From contig NW_023503493.1 of NCBI RefSeq assembly GCF_014529535.1, positions 2,294,001 to 2,358,000 on the forward strand: a DNA stretch of 64,000 bases, in the 5' to 3' direction. This document shows positions 1 to 11,153 of the stretch, piece by piece (the first letter of the stretch is position 1; each line of letters starts with the position of its first letter). This stretch comes from Bradysia coprophila. Taxonomy: Eukaryota > Arthropoda > Insecta > Diptera > Sciaridae. The notes below the pieces were generated by a model. The model searched no databases, had not been told where the DNA came from, and was given only the letters and a program-made list of their open reading frames with translations. Position numbers and translations under genes: made by a program.

Positions 1-603
1 TGGTTTAAACAAACACACTTCACACATAGTAGAGAGTGGAAGGGTCTATCACTTTTGCGGTGGAATAAAAAAAAAATATTTTTTGTGACTTAGGTTGATA
101 TGAAGGGTCTATGCGTCTGGGAATAAAGGTTATAGATGAAAGAATGGACAGAATAACCTTTTATGAACGGCTAATCATCTGTTATTGACAGTGACGGGAA
201 CAATGAACGATGATCTCTAGCTGGGGAGGGATTACGGCGTCAATTCTCTTTTCTCAATTCTGCCTGATAGAGTGCGAGTGCGATTCACTATTTCACTGAA
301 AGATGTCGCTGCAACAAGTCCAATGTCAACAGAAAAGTAATAAGTTTTTTACTCGATGGTCAAATAACTGTTCCGGAGTCCTGATATCCTGATGTCCTGA
401 TGTGCTACACGAAGGCATTTCTATCAGGGAGAATTGAGAAAAGATAATTGATGCCGTAACCTTCTCCTGGGTCATTCCTATTGTTTGTTGATTTGTTAAA
501 AATCTGTTTATTACACTTTCAAGGTCATCGGTCGATTTACCATACCTAGTAATCTCTAGTTTCATTGTGAACCGGTGGACATTGCCTACCATTTACAGAA
601 ATA

Positions 604-662
604 AAAACGATGGAAATTGCTCTCTCTCTCTCTATCTCTCTCTCTTTCATTGTTGTAGCGTA
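604..662. repeat. CT-rich microsatellite
   Basis: A run of CT dinucleotides with small interruptions lies at about 619-648. Ordinary simple repeat; no gene in the surrounding 600 bases. Confidence 0.7.
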
Positions 663-697
663 AACGATGAGTAAACGAAATGAAGTGCGGGTAAAGC

Positions 698-1020
698 TTT
701 ACAGACCTTTTAAGTTCGAAAAAGACTAGATTGTCTGCAGGGATGAGTTGACAGCTGACATCTGTAATCCGTTCGCTTTTGATCATTTTTCACTTTTTAT
801 AGGTCTGTTCCAAGCCCATTACGAATTGTCAAATTACTGCCAAGTTACATCCATACTATGGATTCCATAGAGACATAACCTCAACAATATTTATACGAAA
901 ACCGATCTATGTAAATGAAACAGTGTTAATAATTAAAAGCGAACCGATTACAGCTGTCAGCTGACAATTCATTCCTCCAGAATATATAGTCTCTTTTCGA
1001 ACTTAAAAGGTCTGTAAAGC
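698..1020. mobile_element. MITE family A, disrupted copy
   Basis: Terminal inverted repeats start with GACCTTTTAAGTTCGAAAA (from 704) and end with its reverse complement (to 1012); the symmetry extends outward to GCTTTACA/TGTAAAGC. Both arms also share a subterminal block with GAATTGACAGCTGACA-like sequence and a GCGAACCGAT motif. The interior (about 800-940) differs from the cleaner copy at 29,191-29,400 and looks like a later insertion. A further end of the family is at about 17,695-17,760. Confidence 0.75.
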
Positions 1021-1313
1021 CTCGGCACACTTAAGCTGCTCAGCTCTCTGTTCACGTGACAGCAATGAAACTGTAAAGCAGGTATGGTCTATTGTCCGCC
1101 CGAAGGACATAAAAATTTGATTTTCGTACTTAGACGCACTCATTTTCATATTATTTTGACATAAAATGTGAGTGCGTTTAAGATGAAATCGCCGATCGAC
1201 CATACCTGTTCTAGACTTTCATTGCGTGACAGTTCGTTCAAGCAATAGAAAAGAGGCAGAGTTTTCATTGTTTAAATAAACTGTCGGATAATCGGATAAT
1301 TAAGTGTCCACTT

Positions 1314-1490
1314 CAGAGAGATGCTAATATGACGACTGGGTCGTTTCGACGGATACAGGGAATATGTCGAATGACAGTTGGGTTTTTGAGAGAGAATTCA
1401 ATACATTTTCTCTCAACCAATTTCAAAAACATTCGACATATTCCCTCTATCCGTCGAAACGACCCAGCCGTCATATTAGCATCTCTCTGG
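1314..1490. mobile_element. Foldback (long hairpin) element
   Basis: Two arms of about 60 bp, CAGAGAGATGCTAATATGAC... and its reverse complement, are separated by about 55 bp and would fold into a nearly perfect hairpin. ORFs on both strands here are only the palindrome read twice. The flank at 1,490-1,600 is a dispersed repeat with an inverted copy at about 55,170-55,290. Confidence 0.8.
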
Positions 1491-1648
1491 TCCACTCCAC
1501 TCAACAAAAAGTACCCCGTGAGAGAGCAAGCTGTCAAATAAACAAAGACAAAAATTGAAAAAATTCAATTTTGTCTCTCACACGGACTTCTTTTTTCGTA
1601 AGAGGAAACTAAGCATTAAACGGCGTAAGTGTGCCGAGCCATTTATGT

Positions 1649-1763
1649 TTGATTTCCTTTTACGCCGTTTACGCTGCGGTTGCACTCCGTTTACTCTTTA
1701 AGCAATAAAAAAGAGGCGTGGTTTAAAAAAACGGAGCGTAAACGGCGTAAGAGGAAATCAATC
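1649..1763. mobile_element. Short MITE with AAACGGCGTAAG ends
   Basis: TIRs read TTGATTTCCTTTTACGCCGT on the left and its near reverse complement on the right, around a core containing AAGAGGCGTGG. No coding capacity. A sister copy is at 1,842-1,951. Confidence 0.7.
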
Positions 1764-1841
1764 ATTAAGTTTGGTTTCCACTCAACAAGTAAGTAAGTAA
1801 TTGGTAAGTGGAAATCAAGCCTTAGCTCTAGACACGATAAT

Positions 1842-1951
1842 GCTTGATTCACACTTACAACGTTTTGCCTCCGTTTGGCTAAGCCACGCCTCTTTTTATT
1901 TGTTTAAACAGTAAACGGCGAGAAAACGGAGTAAGTGGAAATCAAGGCTCA
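1842..1951. mobile_element. Short MITE, second copy of the 1,649 family
   Basis: Ends GCTTGATTCACACTTAC and GTAAGTGGAAATCAAG are inverted; the core carries the reverse complement of the AAGAGGCGTGG motif of the neighbour. The two copies lie within 200 bp of each other, and a core fragment is also at about 1,243-1,260. Confidence 0.65.
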
Positions 1952-2040
1952 AGCGTTAATCGCACTACACTCCGTTTACTCACCGTTTTCAAAACAACAA
2001 TGACATTGTCATTGTTGTAGCGTAAACGGTGAGTATAGTT

Positions 2041-3116
2041 CGATTTACCCTTTAAAGTTCACTTTGCTAAACTGTCAACTTCTGGGCCACTTGGATTTGA
2101 AGAGAAAATTTGGCAATTTTAACAAATTAGATTTTCCTTGTAAAATGTCTTTAAGCGGTCCAGAAGTTGTCAGTTCCGCGGAGCGGTCCATCAATTGGGC
2201 AATTCCCTTGTCATGAATAGAACGAGAATACAGAAGACCAGTGAATACAATAATGTCCACCACCAATGTTTTGTTACTGCCAATTAAAGTCAAGTTACAT
2301 TGAAATACATTTTCCGCTCGTTGAAGTCGACAAACATTAAGTTAACATTCACAACCATTATCTCTCTCTCATATTTCATTGTCATCATTCCTGCAATACA
2401 AAAATTTTCCATTTTTTCATATTTTCCCATTTGTTCGAACAGGGAGTGTGTGTATCGTGCTTGTTTTGCTTTGTAAATCACGATGTAATGTACGAGATAC
2501 GGAACTGTTGTGTGCGATTGTTTCCGAGACTATTGAAACCGATTCATGTTACCAAACATGACGCGCCACCTGGATCACAGACAAGGGATATTATTGTGTA
2601 ATTAAGATGAGTCGGCACACAGATGCGAATTTAAGCGATGGATGCGGTGGTTATTCAATTTTGGAGACTGTGTTTTGTTCGAATATGCATTGTAATTGTG
2701 TAAGCCATAATATAGATAAACTCCTACTCTCGGTGGTAATATTGATGGTTTAGAGATATAAATGTTCGAGCGGAGGGTAAATATAATGTTTGAATACGTG
2801 ATGTGGTTATTGGGATTTAATTTCCAAATTTTATGCAAGCTTCATGTTAACACAAACGGGCTGTACGAATCAATGTAACATTCACATTTTTTATGTTTAT
2901 CTGTACGTACTACACACACAAATTATACTAAATTTAAGGGTATACAGCCGAGTGTCACAAATATCAGCTTTTGCGTGACATACTGTTTGAACATTATTTC
3001 CTAATTAAAAAATAGCTTTTCATTCGACGTATGCCTTCTCTTCTCTTAAGAACTTACTACAAAGCATTTACATTCTCATAACTATCTTAGTCAATAGGCA
3101 AAACAAAGGTTTTTAT
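2041..3116. other. Intergenic, nothing recognised
   Basis: AT-rich sequence with only short chance ORFs (at most 78 codons) without splice-site or motif support. I see no gene and no clear repeat. Confidence 0.5.
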
Positions 3117-3248
3117 TGCCCACCCTATGCGAAAGTGGATCATTACATGGTACTATTCCCGCTTTGAAAATGATCCATTACATGAAGGATTTACTTTGTC
3201 GGTTTACTTTACGTGAATTTCGTTGTGATAATCCACTTCCGCATGGGC
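3117..3248. mobile_element. Short TIR element (TGCCCA...TGGGCA), solo copy
   Basis: Left end TGCCCACCCTATGCGAAAGT and right end ACTTCCGCATGGGCA are inverted. The same ends bracket the large array in the phosphatase intron (about 60,592-62,395), so this is a short member without tandem expansion. Confidence 0.6.
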
Positions 3249-3562
3249 AACAAACCAGAATACATTGGATAGCTGCTACGCTATTCATTAATTGGAAAAC
3301 AAATGTGTGTTCATCGTAAACTCTTTTTCGACAACTGTAGTTGAATAACTCGCCTTCGGCTCGGAAATACAAATTCTTCACGTCTCGAGAAGACCAGGGT
3401 GACGATTCTCGTATTTTCGTAATTTTAAATATTCGAAATTTGACAGTTCCGTCTGTAAAATCCCATCACAACTGTCAAGTTACGACCGGCATGAGAATCT
3501 ACGCTCAGGAACCGAACCTTGATGCGCAAAAAATTGACCAAGTACAATGAATAAACAGTACA

Positions 3563-3650
3563 AAAAACCCTTTAACGGTAAACGTGACGCAAGTCCTTTA
3601 TCTTACTTGCAAAATAACTGATATCGCTGAGGGTGACGCATTGTGCACCA
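3563..3650. mobile_element. MITE family B, one terminus
   Basis: Carries the family signature: AAAAAACCCTTTAACGG, then GTGACGCAAGTCCTTTA, then AACTGATATCGCTGAGGGTG. The matching opposite terminus is seen at about 6,515-6,594 and complete copies at 6,682, 8,438 and 30,062. Confidence 0.65.
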
Positions 3651-3659
3651 GTCGGCAAC

Positions 3660-3915
3660 ATCAAAAATCCGTTGGTAAGTTAGGAAGTGCCAGAGGAATC
3701 ATCTGTCATCCCAAAATCTAGAAACCAAATAACTCAAATCCATCAAACAATCCGATGGAAGTTAGGAAGTGCCAAAGGAATCATCAGTCATCCCAAAACT
3801 TAGGAACCAACATTTGAACACCTCACTTATTTCGAAAATAACTTAAATCCATCGAAAAATCCGATGGAAATAAGGAAGTCCCAGAGGAATCATCTCTCAT
3901 CTCACAATTTGGAGA
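3660..3915. repeat. 109-bp satellite family, about 2 units
   Basis: Units contain GGAAGTGCCAGAGGAATCAT and ATCCGATGGAAGTTAGG. They are the reverse complement of the array inside the phosphatase intron (60,650-62,330) and match the block at 30,580-31,000. Confidence 0.7.
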
Positions 3916-4604
3916 GCTCCAGTTCCCAAGATATGGGTTTTTCCAACTTTTGAAAATTCCATTGTTTCTTTTGGGCCATTATTAGCATATAGCCAAAATT
4001 TAAGGAAAAATCTATTGAATCGTTTAAGAGTTGCTGGATCCACTTCTCCATAGGAACTGACTAACTAACGTAGCCAATTTGAGTTATCTGAAAATACGAA
4101 ATTTTGCTTATTTTCATACAAAACCCAAGATTTCGAAATTCAATATCTCAGCCAAACCGTAATCCACTTTTACGTGTGGTAGCTCGTTCTACTCGTATGG
4201 ATGCCTAGATTCCAAGTGAAAGTTTTTTTTTTTCAAATATATTGTGGAGGAAACGCCATCGATACAAACACCATATCCTTTCTTCGTTGAAAACACAAAT
4301 AAATTATAGGATAGGATAAGATGGGCAGGAAAGCTGATGCTTTCCAAGCACCTAAGCCGCCAATGGACCTGTTGTGCATTTTCCATATTTTCGAGAGATT
4401 TTACAATTGTGAATTATAAATCGTATGATTCATCTATTAGAACATAGGTGTCGCTAGTAGTTGACATTTTAAAATCACGATTGTGACTTACGCATGACGT
4501 AACAAGAACTGTGTTCAGCTTTTTTGGTGTTTGGTCGATAGAGCTGACTAGTGATAACTAACAGCATAGTCTAATCATTTACGATTAGGAACCCTATGAA
4601 TTAT

Positions 4605-4676
4605 GTCTGACACGGGAGTCGAACTCGCGACATATAGGGCGTGAGGCCATCGCTCTACCGATTGAGCTACTGGGAC
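4605..4676 (-). repeat. tRNA-like sequence, probable SINE head
   Basis: On the minus strand the segment has a pol III A box (TAGCTCAATCGG), a D arm GCTC..GAGC, an anticodon-like loop and a B box (GAGTTCGACTCC). The acceptor stem has about three mismatches and the T stem one, so I do not call a functional tRNA. A tRNA-derived SINE head or decayed tRNA fits best; any SINE body would run toward lower coordinates. Confidence 0.5.
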
Positions 4677-5125
4677 GGTTCTGGAAGTAAATTATAGTCA
4701 ACCATTTCAACAAAGGTGTCATTAGCATCGAACTTGTGTGCTCGGCCTCCACAGTATATTTACCTTGTTTTTTTTTTCAAACCTTCATAGATCCAAGCTC
4801 TCATTTGCGACTTGAGTTTTGACTCTTCTATAGATACGAAGTGCAATGTACCAATATATCTGTTGAATTATTAACCAACAGATGACTAAGCCATCATTAT
4901 AGTTCATTATAGTTCAACATCAACAACGAATCCGTGCTATTAAGACAGGCACATTGTCTTGGACTTGTCTGGGAATGCTTGAACTTATGAAGGTTTGAAA
5001 AAACTTTCAAATGTCCACATATATACGTATGTGCAAATCCTTGCTTTGATCGCTATGTGGTAGCTTTACCGTAGGAATGCGAATGGCCACGAGTTGGCAA
5101 GTTTGGTGATGAGTTCAAATTACAT

Positions 5126-5290
5126 TTCAACTATGATTCGCTAGACTTTCTCGTGAGTGAATCGGTATAGTGTTCGATAGAGCACTGTATCGAGTACCCA
5201 AGTCGCCATGGCCTGATGATAAATGGTATTTTTGAACTGCATATTAATGCAAAACATCCAACGACGAACTTCATTTTCTCTCAGATCGAA
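5126..5290. repeat. Dispersed repeat, copy 1
   Basis: A block of about 165 bp containing GATTCGCTAGACTT and TCGATAGAGCACTGTATCGA is repeated at 11,852-12,010 at clearly recognisable identity. It contains a small palindrome (CGATAGAGCACTGTATCG) and no open frame. Class unknown. Confidence 0.65.
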
Positions 5291-6514
5291 ACAGTGGTCG
5301 AATAAGACATCAGCAACAAAAAATTTAATTTCTTTCTGCGTTACTTACAACCCTTTTCTTGATAGCACCTGACTGAAACAACTTTTTCTCAACACTTCAA
5401 TTACCGAACGTCTTCTCATTTTTTACCAAAAGCCAAGCGAAGTATCAATATTCATTGAACGGGACTACCTATCTATATAGATACCGGATTATTTAATTTT
5501 AAAACAAAAACTGCAAATTTAAGCGAGCTTTCAGTTTTCCTTTCGTTTTACCATTTTTGATGCAGTAACGTTTCCTTGCATTGAGAGTTTACCATAAAGT
5601 TAAAATTTCCACTGGAAAATTTATGCAAGAAAAACAGTGAATCATAATAGCAACAATTCGAGTGGAAAATGGGTTTTTCGCATTATTTCCACAAAGAATG
5701 CATTTTACATTTTAATGAGTAGTTGATTAACGAACAGAGAATTTTACACATTCACAAGGCGCTACGACGTGCTTCCCATTCCAAACATTGAACTTAAAAT
5801 TATACAAAAGTTGGGTAGCCATAAGTCATTTGAAGATATGCTTGAGATATAACATTTTCCTGGAATGTTTCTGAATAAAAGAAGAAACATCACAAAAGAT
5901 ACACCAGCTGCACTGTAAATGCAATGTTTTACGACGGTGGAATTGCAATAATTCATGAAATTCAATCTGAGATTAACTATCGTAACAGACGTGGACCGTA
6001 ATTTAATATCTCGAATCCATACTTGAACTTAGCGTTGAAAAAACCAAACAAATAGTTTTGATTCGGCTTTCGTCCGTTTCAATTCCATTCTTTCAGGACA
6101 TAAACTGATCTCATCATAAGAATACGATTTTGGTGGGTTTCCAATTCCACACGTACATGTAAGTGAAACGACACTCTTTCTTTACGCTTGTTTTGTTGAC
6201 AACATTTAGAACGATGTGGAACTTTCGAGTGGTCATTTGAAGGCTGTATTTTTTACGTTGCAATTCACGCCGTAAGTGTGCCTAAAATTTGAATTTAAAG
6301 TGAACGATTTGATGAAAAAGTGAACCGAAAAATACATTTCAACGCTTCATTGTATGAAAATGACGCAATTTCCATTTTGTATTTCGACCGCACTTATGAT
6401 GTGAATTAAAACTGTAGAATGCAAACCAATTGCAAATTTAAATTGAGTTGAGTCCATTTTCTTGCTAGCATTTTTTGGTCAATTTTTTGTTGATAAAACT
6501 TTTGCGTACAGAAT
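5291..6514. other. Intergenic, nothing recognised
   Basis: AT-rich; the longest ORF is under 70 codons. No repeat or gene I can support. Confidence 0.45.
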
Positions 6515-6594
6515 GTGTCACCCTCAGCGATATCAGTTGTTTTGTAAGTGGGACTGGTGTCACTTTCACCCTTTAGGGTTTTTTGATTGCTACG
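6515..6594. mobile_element. MITE family B, one terminus
   Basis: GTGTCACCCTCAGCGATATC followed by CAGTTGTTTTGTAAGTGG and CACCCTTTAGGGTTTTTT is the reverse complement of the 3,563 terminus. It sits about 90 bp left of a full family B copy. Confidence 0.6.
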
Positions 6595-6681
6595 ATGATT
6601 TATCGAAATCGAAAAATTTTGACAGACAGATTTGTATGAAAATTCAACACAGCAACGAGAAAACAGTTGGATTCTCAATCG

Positions 6682-7017
6682 CCTAAAACCACTTACAGTG
6701 GAGGTGTGAAGCAAGTTCTTTTATCCACTTACAAAAGAACTGATATCGGTGGGGGTGACGCTTACAGCTTGGATGATTCGGCTATTTTCCGTTTTTCCTT
6801 TGTTTCAGGACGCATTTTTCACTATTTTAACAATTTTCTTAACAGTACCTCAACATCTGCCACTTGTGACGCAATTATTTTTTGTACAATTTTTTCGGAA
6901 AAACTTTTGCTTTTCTTTTTGCGAGTCGAAGCTGTAAGCGTCACCCACACCGATATCAGTTCTTTTGTAAGTGGATAAAAGGACTTGCGTCACACCTCCA
7001 CTGTAAGTGGTTTTGGG
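6682..7017. mobile_element. MITE family B, complete copy
   Basis: TIRs of about 90 bp start CCTAAAACCACTTACAGTGG and include CAAGTTCTTTTATCCACTTA and ACTGATATCGGTGGGGGTGA, with the mirror image at the right. The central 150 bp is unique AT-rich sequence. Overlapping ORFs on both strands reflect the palindrome. Confidence 0.8.
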
Positions 7018-8308
7018 CGATGTCAGTTCTTTTTGTAAGAAGATTTTTTTAAGAATTTGCAAAGCAGCGACTTTTTTTGGAAAACACTCAAACGCACGTC
7101 GACTAGAATGTGAAACTCCATAACTTTGTCTTTTCTATCATAGCTCAAAAATTATAAGCTTTTATGAAAATTCCTTCAAATCAGTTTCTGACAATTACGT
7201 CCTTAACATACCCTGAATCCACCGGTCAAAAGTTTCGTTGTAACAAAGTGACAAAGGTTGGTAAAATTCATCAATTTCAAAACGTATGAAATTTTATTTC
7301 TTCAAACCAATTTCCAAGTTTTGAAATTTAATATCTCTGCCAAATCTTAACCTTATGCGGCGTGTGATAGCTCGTTGAACTCGTATGGACGAAGATTGCG
7401 AATAAAATACTTTGGGAGTGGTAAGAGCAAAGGGGGAAGGTCAAAATGTTCCTCAGTACTGCGGAAAAAATTTGTTTCAAATTTTTTAGTGTGAACGGAC
7501 TTGCGTCACGGCCCTTCACTAACGTAGGGCCATGAACAGTCCTGTCGTCTGTCAGAATTTTCTCCATAAATTTTTTCGACTGTACTTAAGTAAGACTAAT
7601 TAGTCTAGATATCTAGACAGGAATTTCAAGTTTCTTCCAAAAAGAAAGAAGATTCTCTGGACCATCCTGAATGCAGTCGGGGGTCCAACGTTTTAAAATA
7701 ACATGTTTTTTCATTCACAAAATTTAATTCTTCAACCTATTTCCACTTTTTTAGCCATCCATGTCCGTGTCCGTGGTTTTACTTTTAAAAAAAATTAGAT
7801 TAAAATTTAAGAAATTTTTATGTGAAAGTTATTGATGTAGAATAGATCTAATAAGCAGCATTCACGAACTCTGGTAAACTTTAAGAAAAACACTCTAAAT
7901 GTGGATATGAATTTGGTGAATATTGATTTGCAACAACACTCTAGATGTTAAGTGATGACTTAGTGGTTAACGAAAAATTTTAACAAAACTTTTCTTATAA
8001 ATGTTAATCTCTGAGATATTTGAATAAAATGAATGTTAATGAAGATGACAAAATGCAAAATGGATTCGTTTCATTTAGAATGAGCTGTAGACGCATGACA
8101 TATGAGTTTGTCTTTGACTGATTTATCGTTAGGACAATAACATCGAATCTAGTACTTTGATTTAATTATTTTGGACAGGTTCAAATAACAGTACATTACT
8201 ACTGTGAAGTATATATGTGGAACGTCTACATATACGAGTGCTTGTTCGAGTATTAGTGAGAGTCTATGATATTTTCTTATATCAGGTATTTTATCCTAAA
8301 TCGACATT
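7018..8308. other. Intergenic, nothing firm
   Basis: AT-rich sequence. A phrase about phase 7,500 (GGACTTGCGTCACGG) resembles the inner part of family B termini, so decayed MITE remnants are likely. No gene seen. Confidence 0.4.
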
Positions 8309-8990
8309 AGAGGTGTGCGATGGATAAAGGATCGAGACTGATCGGTCCACAAAAATTGTTAATATCCCTAGATGTCAAAAATAGAATTTTAAAATTTTAA
8401 AAAATTCATTTACAACTTGCGACAAATCATAGAAGCTAAATCAGTCAAAACACTCAAAGAGTAAAAGTGACGCAAGTCCTTGGACATACTTCCAAAACAA
8501 CTGATATCGCTGTAGGTGACGCAATCTGCGCTTGTACGCAAAAATTGTCAAAGCAAAAATTTAACCAAAAAAATTCTAGAAAAAAAAATTTAACACAAAT
8601 TTTTGCGACACAAGCGCAGAATGCGTCATCTACAGCGATATCAGTTGTTTTGGAAGTATGCCCAAGGACTTGCGTCACTTTTACTCTTTGAGTGTTTTTG
8701 ACTGATTTAGCCATTCGACAAAATTTTTCAGAATTTTTTTTTCTGTTGCATTGGACTTCAATTAGTAGAATAGGACTGATACAGCTAACAGAAATCTCAA
8801 AGACATTTTTTGGTAGATGTCGAAATAGGTTAGAGGCCGAAAACTCGAAAATTTAGCTTCTATGATTTGTCGAAAGTGAATTTTCCTAAATTTTTAAAAT
8901 CGATTTTTGACATCTAGGGACTTTGCTAGGGACGATAACAATTTTTTGTGGACTACGCCAGTCTCGATCCTTTATCCATCGAACACCCCT
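8309..8990. mobile_element. Large TIR element interrupted by a family B MITE
   Basis: Outer arms: AGGTGTGCGATGGATAAAGG... (8,309-8,437) and its inverse (8,854-8,990), sharing GACATCTAGGGA and AATCATAGAAGCTAAA motifs. A family B MITE sits inside the left half, so the outer element is older. Confidence 0.75.
8438..8709. mobile_element. MITE family B, nested copy
   Basis: TIRs of about 110 bp begin AAATCAGTCAAAACACTC and hold the GTGACGCAAGTCCTTGG and ACTGATATCGCTGTAGGTGA motifs, ending near-symmetrically at 8,709. The arms are very similar to each other, suggesting a fairly recent insertion. Confidence 0.8.
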
Positions 8991-9106
8991 GTTGTCTTAC
9001 ATAAGACCATGTCTAGCGTTTTCCTATTGGAATGAGGAAAAAACGACTGTAAAAAAACCAAAGAGACATTTTACCCGTCCTTGCAAAACTAGAAATTTCG
9101 TCCATT

Positions 9107-9248
9107 GGTTTCTTCCAAGGTAAAATGAAATGTCAAACCGTCATCCATAGAGCCATAACCTCAACTATTAACAATTGTCAAAATAACAAAAGAAAAATAA
9201 GTTGTGGTTATGGTCCTATGTCGGCTTAACAGTTGCTTGGAAGAAACC
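9107..9248. mobile_element. Small foldback element
   Basis: GGTTTCTTCCAAGG at the left and CTTGGAAGAAACC at the right are inverted, and CATAACCTCAAC faces GTTGTGGTTATG inside. About 140 bp, no coding capacity. Confidence 0.55.
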
Positions 9249-9544
9249 TATTATGCCTGCGATGTAAATTTAATGGCTTAAAATACGTAAGCCCAAACGC
9301 GCTGAATTAACTTAAAACGACTGTAAACAGAAGCAAAACCATCAACGGCATAGATTAAGAGATAATACAACAGAAAATAGTCAAACATCTGCATTATGCA
9401 ATATACCTTCTTCATTATGAATGCCGATGGCGACAAGTTACCAGGCGAATATACTCTTCAGAGACGTATAAACACCTGTTATCGACGCAAACGACAAAAA
9501 CAAACTCATCGAATCAACAAAGAAAGAAAAAGATTCTGTGGAAA

Positions 9545-9898
9545 GAGCCAAACCAAATCAAAACTATCTGCCGTGAAGTAACAGTTTTCACGTTGACATT
9601 TTTGATGTTGTCATTCTTGACGTTGTCATTTTTGACATCTACAAAATTTCGTTATAACTTCAATTGAAAACGTGAACTTTACACAAAACTTGTCTTCAAA
9701 CAATTAATTTTGAACAATATTACAGTGTTATTGCAAATATTACAATAAGGCTACTATAACACTGAAAGTTTTGTGTGAAGTTCACGTTTTCAAATAAGGT
9801 TATGACGAAATTTTTCAGATGTCAAAAATGGCAACGTCAAAAATGTCAATGTCAAAACTGTCACTTCACGGCAGAAAGTTTTGATGTGGTTTGGTTCT
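9545..9898. mobile_element. MITE family C, ordinary copy
   Basis: TIRs of about 130 bp start GAGCCAAACCAAATCAAAAC and contain CTGCCGTGAAGT and runs of TTTTTGACGTTGTCA; the interior is unique AT-rich sequence. The family's second copy, at 17,778-18,379, has a completely different interior. Confidence 0.8.
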
Positions 9899-11153
9899 TA
9901 GAGCAAGTAAGCAAGTAAGTCACACTTTAACAAAAGAAGTAAGAGATTTTCGGCTGATATAAAGCCATACGCTTGACATTTCTAAATTGTTTGAAGTGAA
10001 GTGCTTTATCTTCTGTTCATGGAAAGTTGTGTAAAGGTATTATCGTTACTCGTTGCTAACACTGTCATTTTGTCATTGGAACATTAACGCCAGGTATACA
10101 CATAATTCATCAAGTCGGATTTTTTCTTCGCTTGTTTCCAAGAAAGATACCAAGAGTCTCCTTTAAAATGCAAAATAAATTTCAGTCAAAGTGAACCAAA
10201 AAAATGGTTTTTCCTGTTTTTATTGCTCCACAGGCTTTTCAAATAAAATACATTTTCTGGAGGCCTGCAAGTAATTTACGAACAAAAAAAATATATACCA
10301 GAGGAAATCAATATCAGGCTAATATAAAATTGATAGTCAATTTAATCTCAGCAACATTGTGATGATGTGTAATAGCTGGGGTCGACCGGTCGGCAGATGG
10401 AAGTTAAAAATGTGTTTGAAATATTTTTTTTTTCTTGTTTTTTTACAAAGAAAAAATGCGAAAATAATGTTGTTATTGGTTCCGTTTTAATATAGTTATG
10501 CGTCAATATAACATGGCGACAACCCATGTTCACGTCCCACATCAATCAACCTCAGTCAATACTTTGTTCGCATTTTGTTTTGTATTTATTTTATTTCCCC
10601 CTTTCATTAAATTTTTGCGTTTTTTTTATGAAAATATTTTCATGCTTGTTTGAGTGGTAGCATCAGCAAAAGCTCTGTGGTTTCAGTATTTAATAAAAAT
10701 AAATTAATTTTAAGTGGTCGTCATGTTGTGAAGTGAACTTATTTTTAGTCACAATTAAATTCCACAGGCTGCAGGTCGATAAAAAGCATCAAGTTCAATT
10801 AAAGTTATTTGTTCACCGAGGGGAGAAAATAGGAAATTCCAACAAGAGCGATGTTCTATATCTACCAGGGGCGAACACAACGTTTTTCATGCGTGCATGT
10901 TGTGTTTTCCAGTTTTTCTCCACGAAACGAAAACATCGATTCGCCATACCATTTTCAAAAACACAAACAAAGTGACAGTTTGAATGAGAAAAGTTCCATT
11001 TTCTCCCCACGGTCGTGAGGGAGAGAAAGTGCTGCAATTTTCTTACTGGAAATGTCATACGACCATGTCGTCAAGAAAACGCAATTTTCTCATGGAGAAA
11101 ATTAAGAAAAACACAATGCGCCAATGCGCGCATGACATAGTACATTTTCCAAG
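9899..11153. other. Intergenic with a dispersed repeat
   Basis: From about 10,800 to 11,065 lies a repeat with ACCGAGGGGAGAAAATAG and AACAAAGTGACAGTTTGAAT, shared with 15,550-15,960 and, more weakly, 16,160-16,260. The rest is AT-rich without a gene I can support; a 116-codon ORF from 10,984 runs into the next transposon and is not convincing. Confidence 0.5.

Noticed and set aside
4605-4676. Functional tRNA gene
   Set aside because: Several acceptor-stem mismatches and an imperfect anticodon stem; more consistent with a SINE head or pseudo-tRNA.
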